Position numbers and translations under genes: made by a program. This document shows, in pieces, positions 42,257 to 51,350 of a DNA stretch of 64,000 bases; position 1 is the stretch's first letter; each line of letters starts with the position of its first letter. The notes under the pieces were generated by a model that had not been told where the DNA came from, searched no databases, and saw nothing but the letters and a program-made list of their open reading frames with translations. Source of the DNA: Gordonia amarae NBRC 15530 (GTDB lineage Bacteria; Actinomycetota; Actinomycetes; Mycobacteriales; Mycobacteriaceae); contig NZ_BAED01000069.1 of the NCBI RefSeq assembly GCF_000241345.1, positions 1 to 64,000 of the forward strand. The letters run 5' to 3'.

Positions 42257-43171
42257 GTGAGCGGTGCGGAAGGTGCGAGTGTGGCGGATTCGGTGACGGC
42301 GGGACGCAGGCTGCTGCTGGTGCACGCCCATCCCGACGACGAGACGATCATGACCGGCGGCACCATCGCCAAATACCTCGCCGAGGGAGCGCAGGTGCTG
42401 GTGGTGACGTTCACGCTCGGCGAGGAAGGCGAGGTGATCGGGGACGAGTGGGCGCAGCTGGTCGCCGACGGCGGCGCCGACCAGCTCGGCGGGTTCCGCA
42501 TCTTCGAACTCACCACCGCGCTCGCGGCGCTGAGTCCGCCCGGTGAGCCCGGCCGGGTGCTGCGGCCCCGTTTCCTCGGCGGTGCCGGGCATTTCCGTGA
42601 TTCGGGGATGGCCGGGTCGCCGTCGGCGGAACACCCGCGGGCGCTGGCGCAGGCGCCGTTCGGTGAGCCGGTGGCCTTGCTGGCGGACATCCTCACCGAG
42701 TTCGCGCCGCAGGTCGTCGTCACCTATGACCGCGACGGCACCTACGGCCATCCCGACCACGTGATGGTGCATCAGGTGACGGCGGCGGCCCTCCCGATCG
42801 CCCGGGAACGCCTCGGCACCGACGTCAAGGTGTACGAGTCGGTGACCGAGCACAGCGCGCTGGAATCGGGTCTGGCGGCCGCCTCCGGCCGGGTGCCCGA
42901 GGGCTGGCGCCCGCCGCACGACGGTGAGCTGCCCCGCTACCCGGACGAGGTCATCACCGCGGCGGTTGACGTCAGCTCGGTGTACGAGCGGAAGGTGGCC
43001 GCGCTGGCCGCGCACGCCACCCAGGTGACCGTCGCGCCGTCGGGCACCGAGTACGCGCTGTCGAACAACATCCTCACCCCGATCGGCGCTGTCGAGCATT
43101 TTGTGCAGGTCGACGGTCCGCGGCCGGATGTGCCGGGCCGCGAGACGGACCTGTTCGCCGGGCTGGACTGA
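42257..43171 (+). CDS. mshB: Mycothiol biosynthesis deacetylase MshB
   Basis: Encodes 304 residues; GTG 42257 is used and GTG 42281 is possible. It is a zinc-dependent LmbE/PIG-L deacetylase: zinc-binding LVHAHPDDETIMTGG near the N-terminus and YGHPDHVMVHQ further on supply the two His and one Asp ligands, with the general base Asp in HPDDE. It deacetylates GlcNAc-inositol to GlcN-inositol in mycothiol synthesis, the main thiol buffer of actinobacteria. It follows lpqW by 16 bp and precedes a small membrane-protein gene by 4 bp, the order known from mycobacteria (Rv1170-Rv1171). Confidence 0.95.
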   Translation: MSGAEGASVADSVTAGRRLLLVHAHPDDETIMTGGTIAKYLAEGAQVLVVTFTLGEEGEVIGDEWAQLVADGGADQLGGFRIFELTTALAALSPPGEPGRVLRPRFLGGAGHFRDSGMAGSPSAEHPRALAQAPFGEPVALLADILTEFAPQVVVTYDRDGTYGHPDHVMVHQVTAAALPIARERLGTDVKVYESVTEHSALESGLAAASGRVPEGWRPPHDGELPRYPDEVITAAVDVSSVYERKVAALAAHATQVTVAPSGTEYALSNNILTPIGAVEHFVQVDGPRPDVPGRETDLFAGLD

Positions 43172-43175
43172 GCGC

Positions 43176-43736
43176 GTGGCTGCCAAGAAGAAGAAGCGGC
43201 GCAGCGCCGCGAAGAATCGTCCCCGCGCCGCTGCGGTGCGGACACCGGAACCGAACCCACCCGCAGACGGCCCGGTCACCGGACACACGGATACCTTCTT
43301 CGGCCGGCTGAACGTGCGGCCGGCGCGGATCGCGACCGTCGTCGCCGAGGCGTGGACGATGCCCAGCGTCGTGTTCGACCGGGTGATGGTGGGGTTGCTG
43401 ACGTGCGCGGCGGTCGCCGTCGGCGTGCTGTCGGCGGGATTCGCCCCGCAACGATTCTTCGGCGAGCAGATCCCTGTTGTGGCCGTCCTCGTCGGCCTCA
43501 CCAATCTGGTCCTGCTGTGGCTGGCCTCCGGCTTTTCCCGCGGCCCGGGCCGGGTGGCACCGCTCATCGCGTGGCTGCTGACGCTGATGGTGGCGGCGAT
43601 GGCCGGACCCGGCCGCGACGAGGTGCTCCCGCTCGACGGAACGGACATTCTGCCGACGTTCCTGCTGGTGGTCGTGGGTGCCGGGGTGCCTTTGGTGGCG
43701 CTGTGGTCGGGGCGCCTGAACACCAGGCAGGGCTGA
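43176..43736 (+). CDS. Small membrane protein (Rv1171-like)
   Basis: Encodes 186 residues from GTG 43176. A very basic start (AAKKKKRRSAAKNRPRA) and a ~40-residue Pro-rich region are followed by four predicted membrane helices (VMVGLLTCAAVAVGVLSAG, IPVVAVLVGLTNLVLLWLA, VAPLIAWLLTLMVAAMAG, ILPTFLLVVVGAGVPLVALW). It lies 4 bp after mshB, the place of Rv1171 in M. tuberculosis. The function is unknown; retention next to mshB hints at an envelope or thiol-related role but proves nothing. Confidence 0.82.
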   Translation: MAAKKKKRRSAAKNRPRAAAVRTPEPNPPADGPVTGHTDTFFGRLNVRPARIATVVAEAWTMPSVVFDRVMVGLLTCAAVAVGVLSAGFAPQRFFGEQIPVVAVLVGLTNLVLLWLASGFSRGPGRVAPLIAWLLTLMVAAMAGPGRDEVLPLDGTDILPTFLLVVVGAGVPLVALWSGRLNTRQG

Positions 43737-43806
43737 TGTCTCCGCGGGTCCCCGCCGGTCGGCCGGGGTGGCCCGTCCGGGTTCGGGGGCGGGTACTCCG
43801 GATCGC

Positions 43807-43812
43807 TAGAGT
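43807..43812 (+). promoter_or_regulatory. Candidate -10 box of a leaderless cofH-like transcript
   Basis: TAGAGT fits TANNNT and ends six bases before ATG 43819, the spacing at which transcription would begin on the start codon. No ribosome site is present. No clear -35 box is seen. Confidence 0.45.
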
Positions 43813-43818
43813 GTGATC

Positions 43819-44940
43819 ATGGTCCTACGTGAGTGGGCTCGGGATACGGTGGCCGAGACGGCGGATGTTCGTGCGGCGCTGCGCCGTGTGGCGGCCGACC
43901 CGTCTTCGCCCACCGACGACGAGTGGGTGGCGTTGCTCGGCGCCGACGGCCCCGAACTCGACGAGTTGTGCGCGATCGCCGACGCGGCGCGCCGGGCCGC
44001 CACAGACCCCGCTGCGCTGACGTTCGTGGTCAACCGCAACTTCGACACCTCGGTGATCGCGAGCGGTGCCGACAGTGTGCCGGAGCTGTCCGCGCTCGTC
44101 GACGAGGCGTGGCAGCTCGGCGCCACCGAGATCTGCATGCAGGGACCCATCCCCGCCGACGCCCCTGACGACGGCTACCTGCGGCTGGTCGAGCAGATTC
44201 ACGACGTCGCCCCGGAGATGCACCTGCACGCGTTCCGGCCGCCGGAGGTTCGGGACGCGGCGACGCGGATGGGCATACCGATTCCGGAGTTCCTCGGCAT
44301 CGCCCGGGACGCGGGTCTCGGGTCGGTGCCCGGCACCGCAGCCCAGATCCTCGACGACGAGTTGCGAGCCCACCTGTCGGGCGGGACGGCCCCACCGGTG
44401 GCCGAGTGGATCGAGTCCATCGAGGCCGCGCACGATGTGGGCCTGTTCTCCACGTCGACGCTGCTGTACGGGCATATCGAGACACCCCGGCAGGTGGTCG
44501 CGCATCTGCGGCTGCTGGGTGAGATCCAGGACCGCACCAACGGTTTCAGCGAGCTGATCGTGATGCCCATGCTGGCGTCGGCGGCCCCGCCGCACCTCGG
44601 GGCGGCCGGGATGGCCTCGCGGCGTGAGACGCGCGCCGTGCACGCGGTGGCGCGGCTGCTCACGTTCGGCCGGTTCGCGCATGTGCAGGTGGCCTGGACC
44701 AAGCTCGGCCCGGACACCGTCATCGACGTCCTGCAGGGCGGTGCCGACGACATCGGTGGGCTGCTGATCGACGGTGCCCTGATGCCGGCGGCCGGTCAGG
44801 AGGCGGGCCGGGTGATGACGGCCCGGCAGGTCGCCGATATCGCGGCCCGGGTCGGCCGTACGCCCGTGCAGCGCACCACCGGCTACGGAGCCCCGTCGGC
44901 GGCGTTGTTGACACCGATACCCCAGGTGCACGGGAAGTGA
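43819..44940 (+). CDS. CofH homologue lacking the radical-SAM cysteine motif
   Basis: Encodes 373 residues. Family landmarks of CofH (the C-terminal half of FbiC) are clear: ALLGADGPELDELCAIAD, FVVNRN, DEAWQLGATEICMQG, IPGTAAQIL-like VPGTAAQILDDELRAHL, STSTLLYGHIETPRQ, LGPDTVIDVLQGGADDIGG and QRTTGYGAP. In CofH, VNRN is followed by a loop with CX3CX2C that binds the 4Fe-4S cluster. Here residues 74-90 read FDTSVIASGADSVPEL, about 15-20 residues shorter, with no cysteine. It therefore cannot be a standard radical-SAM enzyme. It is nevertheless intact, and its stop overlaps the next start (GTGA), so it is probably expressed. It may be a scaffold, a substrate-binding protein or a new activity. 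Confidence 0.85.
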   Translation: MVLREWARDTVAETADVRAALRRVAADPSSPTDDEWVALLGADGPELDELCAIADAARRAATDPAALTFVVNRNFDTSVIASGADSVPELSALVDEAWQLGATEICMQGPIPADAPDDGYLRLVEQIHDVAPEMHLHAFRPPEVRDAATRMGIPIPEFLGIARDAGLGSVPGTAAQILDDELRAHLSGGTAPPVAEWIESIEAAHDVGLFSTSTLLYGHIETPRQVVAHLRLLGEIQDRTNGFSELIVMPMLASAAPPHLGAAGMASRRETRAVHAVARLLTFGRFAHVQVAWTKLGPDTVIDVLQGGADDIGGLLIDGALMPAAGQEAGRVMTARQVADIAARVGRTPVQRTTGYGAPSAALLTPIPQVHGK

Positions 44941-46487
44941 AGCCCGGCAACGCTTCCACTGTGGCGGACATCGATGGGGCGGCCATCGATGGGGCGGACG
45001 TCGATGTGGCGATCGTGGGTGCCGGATTCGCGGGTATCGGTATGGCCACGCAGTTGCGGCGCCGCGGCCGGGACTCGTTCGTCGTGCTGGAACGGGCCGA
45101 CGGGGTCGGTGGCACGTGGCGCGACAATGTGTACCCGGGAATCGCGTGTGATATTCCCGCGCATCTGTATTCGTTCTCGTTCCGCCCGCCGGCCGATTGG
45201 GCGACCCGCTTCCCCCGGGGCCCGGAAATCCGGGACTACCTGCAGCGCACCGTCGATGAGGAGGGGCTGACGCCGTTCATCAGGCTCGGTTGCGAGCTGG
45301 TCGACGCGCGGTGGGATGCCCAGGCGGCGCGGTGGTCGTTGGCGACGAACCGCGGTCCGGTGCGGGCGCGGATGCTGGTGCTGGCGGTGGGGCGCCTGTC
45401 CGAACCGCATATCCCCGAGATCGACGGTCTGGACGGCTTTTCGGGCACGGTGGTGCACACCGCGCAGTGGCATCCAGGTGTGGTGTCGGGCGGGGAGCGG
45501 ATCGGTGTCGTGGGCACCGGCGCGTCGGCGGTGCAGATCATTCCGCATCTGGCCGAACTGGCCGAGGAACTGGTCGTGTTCGCGCGGACCCCGGCTTATG
45601 TGGTGCCACGCGAAGACCGGGAGTTCAGCGCGGAGGAGCGGGCGCGGTTGCTTGATGCCGGGAACGCCCGGGCTTTGCGGGAGCAGTTGCTCCTCGACGC
45701 CGATCGCGCGTTCGCGCAGCGGTTGCGGCTGGTACCCGACATCGATGAGATCCGGGATCTGGCCCTCGGCCATCTGGCCGCGCAGGTGTCCAATCCGCTG
45801 CTGCGACAGGCACTGACACCCGACTACGAGATCGGCTGCAAGCGGATCCTGCTCAGCGACGACTATTTTCCGGCGCTCGAACGGCCGAACGTGGTGTACG
45901 AGCCGAGCGCGTTGACGTCGGTCGTCGAGAACAAGGCGTGCGCGGCGAGCGGGGCCACCCACGATCTCGATGTTCTGGTGCTGGCCACGGGATTCGAGGC
46001 GACACGTCCGCCGGTGGCGGTGCGGGTGCGGGGCCGCGACGGTCAGGTTCTCGACGACCACTGGTCCGCGGGCATGGTGTCGTACGCCTCGACGACGGTG
46101 GCGGGTTTCCCCAATATGTTCGTCCTGGACGGCCCGAATGCCGCCCTCGGCCACAATTCGGCGATCTACATGATCGAGACGCAACTCGACTATGTCCTGG
46201 GTGCCCTGGACTATGTTGCTGAGCAGTCGATTTCGTCGATCGAGGTGACCGCGGAGGCGGAGGCCGCCTATACCGCGGAGATCGATGAGCGCAGCGCGCC
46301 GACGGTGTGGCTGACCGGCTGTAACAGCTGGTATGTCGATTCGCGCAGCAACCGGCTCACGCTCCTGTGGCCGGGCACGGCGGTGTCGTTCCGGGAACGC
46401 AACGGCACGTTCGACCCGGCGCCGTATGCGGTGCGCCATGGGGAGTCCGGTGAGCCGATGGCGACCCCCGGCGGTGGTGCCCGGTGA
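44937..46487 (+). CDS. Baeyer-Villiger-type flavin monooxygenase
   Basis: Encodes 516 residues. The class B flavoprotein monooxygenase layout is visible: FAD-binding [34 protein letters not shown], the Baeyer-Villiger fingerprint [13 protein letters not shown] (FxGxxxHTxxW), NADP-binding [11 protein letters not shown] and the ATGFEATRP segment. Such enzymes insert oxygen next to a ketone or oxidise N/S centres using NADPH. A short spacer near the N-terminus carries a duplicated DGA(A/D)-type sequence. The gene is joined by GTGA overlaps to the cluster-less CofH gene before it and to cofG after it, an unusual partnership. The substrate is unknown. Confidence 0.9.
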   Translation: MKPGNASTVADIDGAAIDGADVDVAIVGAGFAGIGMATQLRRRGRDSFVVLERADGVGGTWRDNVYPGIACDIPAHLYSFSFRPPADWATRFPRGPEIRDYLQRTVDEEGLTPFIRLGCELVDARWDAQAARWSLATNRGPVRARMLVLAVGRLSEPHIPEIDGLDGFSGTVVHTAQWHPGVVSGGERIGVVGTGASAVQIIPHLAELAEELVVFARTPAYVVPREDREFSAEERARLLDAGNARALREQLLLDADRAFAQRLRLVPDIDEIRDLALGHLAAQVSNPLLRQALTPDYEIGCKRILLSDDYFPALERPNVVYEPSALTSVVENKACAASGATHDLDVLVLATGFEATRPPVAVRVRGRDGQVLDDHWSAGMVSYASTTVAGFPNMFVLDGPNAALGHNSAIYMIETQLDYVLGALDYVAEQSISSIEVTAEAEAAYTAEIDERSAPTVWLTGCNSWYVDSRSNRLTLLWPGTAVSFRERNGTFDPAPYAVRHGESGEPMATPGGGAR

Positions 46488-47776
46488 CCGCGCGGTCGGC
46501 GGTGACGACCGCGTTGACCGCGGCGAGGCACGCCGCGGCGACGGGTGCGCTGCCGGACCTCGATGATGTGGTGACGCTGTTGTCGTGTCGCGGTGACGAT
46601 CTCGTCGAGTTGCAGTCCGTGGCCGCCGGGCTGCGCGACGAGGGCCTGGTGAGTGCGGGGCGCGCGGGGCGGATCACCTACTCGCGCAAGGTGTTCATCC
46701 CGCTGACCCGGCTGTGCCGGGACCGCTGCCACTACTGCACGTTCGTGACCGTTCCCGGCAAACTGCGCCGCGAGGGCCACGGCATGTACCTGGAACTCGA
46801 CCAGGTGGTGGCGCTGGCGCAGCAGGGGGCGGCGCTCGGCTGCAAGGAGGCCCTGTTCACGCTCGGCGACCGGCCGGAGGACCGCTGGCCCGAGGCCGGG
46901 GAATGGCTTGCCGCGCGGGGATATTCGTCGACACTCGACTACGTGCGGGCGGCGTCGGTGGCGGTGCTCGAACGCACCGGCCTGCTGCCGCATCTGAATC
47001 CGGGCGTCATGTCGCTCGACGAGCTGACCTGGTTGCGGCCGGTGGCGCCGTCGATGGGCATGATGTTGGAGACCACCGCGCGGCGGCTGTTCACCGACAA
47101 GGGACAACCGCATCACGGCAGCCCCGACAAGGATCCGCTGGTGCGGCTGCGGGTGCTGCGCGACGCCGGCGAGGCGAGGGTGCCGTTCACCACCGGCATC
47201 CTCGTCGGGATCGGTGAGAACCTCACGGAACGAGCGGAATCGCTGCTGGCGATGGCAGAGATCCACCGCACCTACGGGCACATCCAGGAGGTGATCGTGC
47301 AGAACTTCCGCGCCAAACCGGACACGGCGATGCGTGGCGTCCCGGATGCGGAGATGTCGGAGTTCCTGGCGGCGGTCGCCGTGGCGCGCGTGGTGATGGG
47401 GCCCGATGTGGCCATTCAGGCACCGCCCAACCTGGTCTCGCACGAGGAGTGCGCGGCGCTGATCGCGTCGGGCATCGCCGACTGGGGCGGGGTGTCACCG
47501 CTGACGCCCGACCACGTCAACCCGGAACGGCCGTGGCCCAATCTCGACACGCTGGCCGAGCTGACCGCGCGGTGCGGGTTCACCCTGACCGAGCGGATCA
47601 CCGCCGAACCGCCGTATGTGCTCGATCGTGGCACCTGGATCGACGACGGTCTCGCCGGTCACGTCGAGGCGCTCGCCGATCCGGTGACCGGTCTGGCCGT
47701 CGACACCCGGCCGGTGGCCCGGAACCTGCCGGTGCACGGACGTTCCTGTACGAGCTCTACTCGGGTAACTCCTTGA
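46484..47776 (+). CDS. cofG: Stand-alone CofG: F420 precursor (FO) synthase subunit 1
   Basis: Encodes 430 residues equal to the N-terminal half of actinobacterial FbiC. The radical-SAM motif [12 protein letters not shown] holds C78, C82 and C85; other family segments are [66 protein letters not shown] and [19 protein letters not shown]. CofG makes 7,8-didemethyl-8-hydroxy-5-deazariboflavin from the product of CofH. In relatives it is fused to CofH in one protein; here it is free and ends soon after the domain with the odd tail [14 protein letters not shown]. Its last 20 bp overlap the convergent cysteine-dioxygenase-like gene. Confidence 0.92.
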   Translation: MTARSAVTTALTAARHAAATGALPDLDDVVTLLSCRGDDLVELQSVAAGLRDEGLVSAGRAGRITYSRKVFIPLTRLCRDRCHYCTFVTVPGKLRREGHGMYLELDQVVALAQQGAALGCKEALFTLGDRPEDRWPEAGEWLAARGYSSTLDYVRAASVAVLERTGLLPHLNPGVMSLDELTWLRPVAPSMGMMLETTARRLFTDKGQPHHGSPDKDPLVRLRVLRDAGEARVPFTTGILVGIGENLTERAESLLAMAEIHRTYGHIQEVIVQNFRAKPDTAMRGVPDAEMSEFLAAVAVARVVMGPDVAIQAPPNLVSHEECAALIASGIADWGGVSPLTPDHVNPERPWPNLDTLAELTARCGFTLTERITAEPPYVLDRGTWIDDGLAGHVEALADPVTGLAVDTRPVARNLPVHGRSCTSSTRVTP

Positions 47777-48362
47777 GTTCGGTACGGGTGCGCCGCAGCG
47801 TGCCGTGTTCGGTGACCTCGTAGTACGACTGCGCCGTCAGCGGCGGCGAGTACGCCTGCACGGTGAGGGTCGGAGCGGGGCCGGGTCCGGTGCCGGCGGG
47901 CTGTGGATCGCGCATCAGGTCGTGGACCCAGCCGATCGGGAAGGCCGCCTGGTCTCCCGCACCCAGCACGCGGACCCGCAGGTCATCGCCCGTCCAGTGG
48001 TATTCGCGCAGCGACCCGGACATCACGGTGAGCGCGCCGAGAGATCCGGCGTGGTCGTGCAGTTCGGACCGGCCGTCGTCGACCCAGCTGACGAGCCACA
48101 GTTCGAGATCGTCGCGCCGCTCGAGGCGGGTCGCCGAGCGGGTGGTCCGATCCCACCGCGACGGCAACAGCGCGTCGTAGCGGCCGTCGAGGATGTCGGC
48201 GGCGCCCTGGTCGGCGATGCGCAGCAGATCGGCCGGGCGCAACCGGGTGGGCAGATGCCGGGTCGCCGGTCGCGAGCCGCGCGGAAGCGTTCCGGCTGCC
48301 GCCGGACGCTGGTCACGGACAACGGCGGGCAGACCCGCCCGAATCGTTCCGGATGCCGTCAT
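47757..48362 (-). CDS. Cysteine dioxygenase-family cupin
   Basis: Encodes 201 residues from ATG 48362. A cupin domain carries the iron ligands in ELHDHAGS (two His of the motif HxH) and a third His in PIGWVHDLM, as in bacterial cysteine dioxygenases that convert cysteine to cysteine sulfinate. [19 protein letters not shown] and [13 protein letters not shown] are typical. The first ~55 residues are a basic extension. Related 3-mercaptopropionate dioxygenases cannot be excluded. It stands alone, convergent with cofG, overlapping its 3' end by 20 bp. Confidence 0.88.
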   Translation of the reverse strand: MTASGTIRAGLPAVVRDQRPAAAGTLPRGSRPATRHLPTRLRPADLLRIADQGAADILDGRYDALLPSRWDRTTRSATRLERRDDLELWLVSWVDDGRSELHDHAGSLGALTVMSGSLREYHWTGDDLRVRVLGAGDQAAFPIGWVHDLMRDPQPAGTGPGPAPTLTVQAYSPPLTAQSYYEVTEHGTLRRTRTELKELPE

Positions 48363-48735
48363 GGCCTCCACTGTGTCGGGCGGAAGCGGCCCCTGCCACC
48401 GTTTGCGGCGCCCTGATCGCAAGCACCGAAAGTCGCCGGCGCTGTGATCCGCATTACTTATCGGCCCGAAATCATCGATCAGATCCGGGAAATCGCTGGT
48501 CAGCTCGCCGGTACTCGGCGCTTAGGGCACGGTCAGTTTTTCTTACACCCGGTCGAGGGCGGATACTGTGGTGCGCGATCTTTTCGAGCGGCACAGGTGT
48601 GCCCGCACGAGGACCCGCAGGTGGTGCGATCAGCCCTTGGACCACCTCCCGCCGCGGTCGAACCGGTGCTGTCCACACAGCGGACATCCGGCTCCGCCAC
48701 GCGGCGGACACGAATGTGCAGCGAAGGAGATAGTG
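48363..48735. other. Divergent region between the cysteine-dioxygenase-like gene and fdxA
   Basis: No gene is supported in these 373 bp. They hold a TACTGT box at 48564-48569 that could be a -10 element, a T-run near 48537, and a small hairpin TCCGCC-ACGC-GGCGGA at 48693-48708 just before the AAGGAGATA ribosome site of the ferredoxin gene. Frames crossing it lack ribosome sites. Confidence 0.5.
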
Positions 48736-49056
48736 GTGACCTACATCATCGCGGAGCCTTGCGTCGATGTCATGGACAAGGCCTGCGTCGAAGAGTGCCC
48801 GGTGGACTGCATCTACGAAGGCGGGCGGAGCCTGTACATCCAGCCCGACGAATGTGTCGACTGTGGTGCCTGCGAACCGGTGTGTCCGGTCGAGGCGATC
48901 TTCTACGAAGATGATGTGCCCGACGAGTGGGAACCGTACGTCAGCGCCAACGCCGACTTCTTCGACGACCTCGGGTCGCCGGGCGGCGCCAGCAAGGTGG
49001 GCAAGACCGACTACGATCCTCCTTTCATCGCCGCGCTCGCGCCGATCGAGGAGTGA
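48736..49056 (+). CDS. fdxA: 7Fe ferredoxin (FdxA/FdxC type)
   Basis: Encodes 106 residues; two GTG codons at 48733 and 48736 follow an AAGGAGATA site, and the second gives the usual MTYIIAEPC start. The N-terminal cysteines (C9, C17, C21 region ACVEECPVDC) and CVDCGACEPVCP fit a [3Fe-4S][4Fe-4S] ferredoxin of the mycobacterial FdxC/FdxA family, with the acidic C-terminal extension (YDPPFIAALAPIEE). It carries electrons in the cytosol. As in M. tuberculosis (Rv1177-Rv1178) it precedes the dapC aminotransferase, here by 62 bp. Confidence 0.96.
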   Translation: MTYIIAEPCVDVMDKACVEECPVDCIYEGGRSLYIQPDECVDCGACEPVCPVEAIFYEDDVPDEWEPYVSANADFFDDLGSPGGASKVGKTDYDPPFIAALAPIEE

Positions 49057-49118
49057 GAGCGGCGTCGCAGGGCGCGCCGGTGGCCCGTGCCGCCGTGGGC
49101 TGAGGGAATGGGGAACCA

Positions 49119-50225
49119 GTGGGTAACGCTTCACGCCGCAAGGTCAGCTCGACGCTGCCCGACTTTCCGTGGGACACCATCGCCGGGGCGAAGGCGACGG
49201 CCGCCGCGCACCCCGACGGTATCGTCGACCTGTCGGTGGGCACACCGGTCGACCCCGTCGACCCGCTGATCCGCCGCGCCCTCGACGCAGGAGCGGAGTT
49301 CCCGGGATATCCCACGACGATCGGCACCACGGAGCTGCGGGAGGCGGCCGCGGCGGCGCTCACCAGGCGCTACGGGGCGTCGGAGCTCGGAACCGACCAG
49401 ATCCTGCCGGTGATCGGGACCAAGGAGGCCATCGCCGGCCTGACGTCGATCCTCGGCTTCGGCGCGGGTGACACCGTGGTGATCCCAGAGGTCGCCTACC
49501 CCACGTACGAGGTGAGCGCGCTGCTGGCCGGCGCCACCCCCGTCCGTGCAGATTCGACGGTGCAGCTGGGTCCGGCCAGGCCGGCGCTGCTGTTCATCAA
49601 CTCCCCGTCCAACCCCACCGGCAAGGTGCTGGGTATCGACCACCTGCGCAAGGTGGTCGAGTGGGCGCGCGCACGCGATGTGATCGTCGCGTCCGACGAG
49701 TGCTACCTGGGCCTGACCTGGGAGGGCGAGGCGTACTCGATCCTCGATCCGCGGGTCTGCGACGGTGACCACACGGATCTGCTCGCCATCCACTCGCTGT
49801 CGAAGGTATCGAATCTGGCGTCCTACCGGGCCGGGTTCTTCGCCGGTGATCGCGACCTCATCGCCGAATTGCTCGCCGTCCGCAAGCACTCCGGGCTGAT
49901 GCTGCCGTTCCCGATCCAGGCCGCGATGACCGCAGCCCTGAACGACGACACGCACGTCGACGCCCAGCGTGAGCGCTATCGGGCCCGCCGCGATGTGCTC
50001 AAGGCGGCTGTCGAGGGGGCTGGATTCACTGTCGACCACTCCGAGGCCGGTCTGTACCTGTGGGCCAGCCGGGGCGAGGACTCCCGGACCACCCAGAACT
50101 GGCTGGCCGAGCGCGGCATTCTCGCCGCCCCCGGCGACTTCTACGGCCCGGCCGGCACCAGGCACGTCCGCATCGCCCTCACCGCCACCGACGAACGCAT
50201 CGCGGCGGCGGCAGCACGCCTGTAG
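49119..50225 (+). CDS. dapC: Succinyldiaminopimelate transaminase DapC
   Basis: Encodes 368 residues from GTG 49119. It is a fold-type I PLP aminotransferase: LSVGTPVDPVDP, the NSPSNPTGKVL loop, DECYLGL, the Schiff-base Lys in HSLSKVSNLASYRAGF, and a C-terminal RIALTATDERI with the carboxylate-binding Arg. It converts succinyl-amino-ketopimelate to N-succinyl-diaminopimelate in lysine and peptidoglycan synthesis. The convergent dapD and the neighbouring dapE complete most of the succinylase branch here. A hairpin terminator follows. Confidence 0.95.
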   Translation: MGNASRRKVSSTLPDFPWDTIAGAKATAAAHPDGIVDLSVGTPVDPVDPLIRRALDAGAEFPGYPTTIGTTELREAAAAALTRRYGASELGTDQILPVIGTKEAIAGLTSILGFGAGDTVVIPEVAYPTYEVSALLAGATPVRADSTVQLGPARPALLFINSPSNPTGKVLGIDHLRKVVEWARARDVIVASDECYLGLTWEGEAYSILDPRVCDGDHTDLLAIHSLSKVSNLASYRAGFFAGDRDLIAELLAVRKHSGLMLPFPIQAAMTAALNDDTHVDAQRERYRARRDVLKAAVEGAGFTVDHSEAGLYLWASRGEDSRTTQNWLAERGILAAPGDFYGPAGTRHVRIALTATDERIAAAAARL

Positions 50226-50236
50226 GCCCCGTCGCC

Positions 50237-50266
50237 GGTTGAGGTGCGAGGTCGCGCACCTCAACC
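50237..50266. terminator. Bidirectional hairpin between dapC and dapD
   Basis: GGTTGAGGTGCG and its exact complement enclose AGGTCG; flanking GCCGG/CCGGC bases can extend the stem past a one-base bulge. It lies between convergent stop codons and so serves both genes. Confidence 0.78.
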
Positions 50267-50276
50267 AGCCGGCGGG

Positions 50277-51227
50277 TCAGTCGTTCTTGTGCAGGATGTG
50301 GTTGAGCGCGATGCCGTCGCCCTTCCACGGCAGCACCTCGACGGCACCGGTGACGCTGTTGCGTCGGAACAGCAGGTTGGAGGCGCCGGCGAAGTCCCGG
50401 GCGCTGGCCCGGGTGCCGTCCGGACCGGTCACCTTGGTGCCCGCGGTCACGTACAGTCCGGCCTCGATGACGCAGTCGTCGCCAAGGGGGATACCGCAGC
50501 CCGAGTTGGCGCCGAGCAGGCAACGCTCACCGAGGGCGATGATCTCCTTGCCGCCACCGGAAAGGGTGCCCATCGTCGACGCACCGCCGCCCACGTCAGA
50601 GCCGTCGCCGACGACGACGCCCGCGGAGATGCGGCCCTCGACCATCGAGGTACCCAGGGTTCCGGCGTTGAAGTTGACGAAACCCTCGTGCATGACGGTG
50701 GTGCCCGATGCCAGGTGTGCGCCGAGGCGGACCCGGTCGGCGTCGCCGATGCGGACACCGGTGGGAATCACGTAGTCGACCATGCGGGGGAACTTGTCGA
50801 TGTGGGTGACGGTGACCGGTCCGCGGGCGCGCAGCCGCAGGCGGGTCTTCTCGAAGCCCTCCACCGCGCACGGGCCGTGGTTGGTCCACACGACGTTGGT
50901 GAGCAGTCCGAACTGGCCGTCGAGGTTGATGCCGTGCGGGGCCACCAGCCGGTGCGAGAGCAGGTGCAGCCGCAGGTACACGTCATGGGCGTCGACGGGG
51001 GCGGCGGAGAGGTCGGCGATGGACGTGCGCACCGCGACGATCTTGACGCCGCGCGCCTCGTCGGTGCCGACCAGCGGCTCGAGGTCTGCGGGGATGTCGG
51101 CGAGGTCGAGGACCTCGGTGCCGGTGGTGGCGACCTCGTCATCGAGTGCCGGTTCGGGGAACCAGGTGTCGAGGACGGCGCCGTCGTCGGTCAGGGTGGC
51201 GATACCAGTTGCGATTGCTCCAGTCAC
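50277..51227 (-). CDS. dapD: Tetrahydrodipicolinate N-succinyltransferase DapD
   Basis: Encodes 316 residues from GTG 51227. The open frame continues upstream through the antisense of dapE, but the family start [11 protein letters not shown] fixes the beginning. It is the actinobacterial DapD type: an N-terminal alpha/beta domain, a left-handed beta-helix with hexapeptide repeats ([38 protein letters not shown]) and a C-terminal strand pair ([13 protein letters not shown]). It transfers succinyl from succinyl-CoA to tetrahydrodipicolinate. No ribosome site is present, but TAAACT seven bases before the GTG fits a leaderless mRNA. Confidence 0.95.
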   Translation of the reverse strand: MTGAIATGIATLTDDGAVLDTWFPEPALDDEVATTGTEVLDLADIPADLEPLVGTDEARGVKIVAVRTSIADLSAAPVDAHDVYLRLHLLSHRLVAPHGINLDGQFGLLTNVVWTNHGPCAVEGFEKTRLRLRARGPVTVTHIDKFPRMVDYVIPTGVRIGDADRVRLGAHLASGTTVMHEGFVNFNAGTLGTSMVEGRISAGVVVGDGSDVGGGASTMGTLSGGGKEIIALGERCLLGANSGCGIPLGDDCVIEAGLYVTAGTKVTGPDGTRASARDFAGASNLLFRRNSVTGAVEVLPWKGDGIALNHILHKND

Positions 51228-51234
51228 GAGGTGC

Positions 51235-51240
51235 AGTTTA
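51235..51240 (-). promoter_or_regulatory. Candidate -10 box of leaderless dapD
   Basis: On the minus strand TAAACT ends seven bases before the dapD GTG, the TANNNT spacing expected when transcription starts at the start codon. There is no Shine-Dalgarno sequence. Confidence 0.45.
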
Positions 51241-51255
51241 CGGCCTGGTCGTCGA

Positions 51256-51324
51256 CGCAAACCCCACCGATACGCCCCGCCACGACAATAATCGCGATGC
51301 CGGCCCGCAGCGGTGGGGTTTGCG
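51256..51324. promoter_or_regulatory. 14-bp inverted repeat between dapD and dapE
   Basis: CGCAAACCCCACCG (51256-51269) and its exact complement CGGTGGGGTTTGCG (51311-51324) flank 41 bp in the 123-bp gap between the divergent dap genes. The two half-sites lie about 29 and 27 bp from the dapD and dapE start codons, at the -35 regions implied by the leaderless -10 boxes. It could be two binding sites for one regulator. Confidence 0.6.
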
Positions 51325-51338
51325 ACGCCGGGGACGAC

Positions 51339-51344
51339 TACCGT
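51339..51344 (+). promoter_or_regulatory. Candidate -10 box of leaderless dapE
   Basis: TACCGT (TANNNT) ends six bases before GTG 51351, with no ribosome site between, matching the leaderless layout of the divergent dapD. Confidence 0.4.
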
Positions 51345-51350
51345 GGACGC

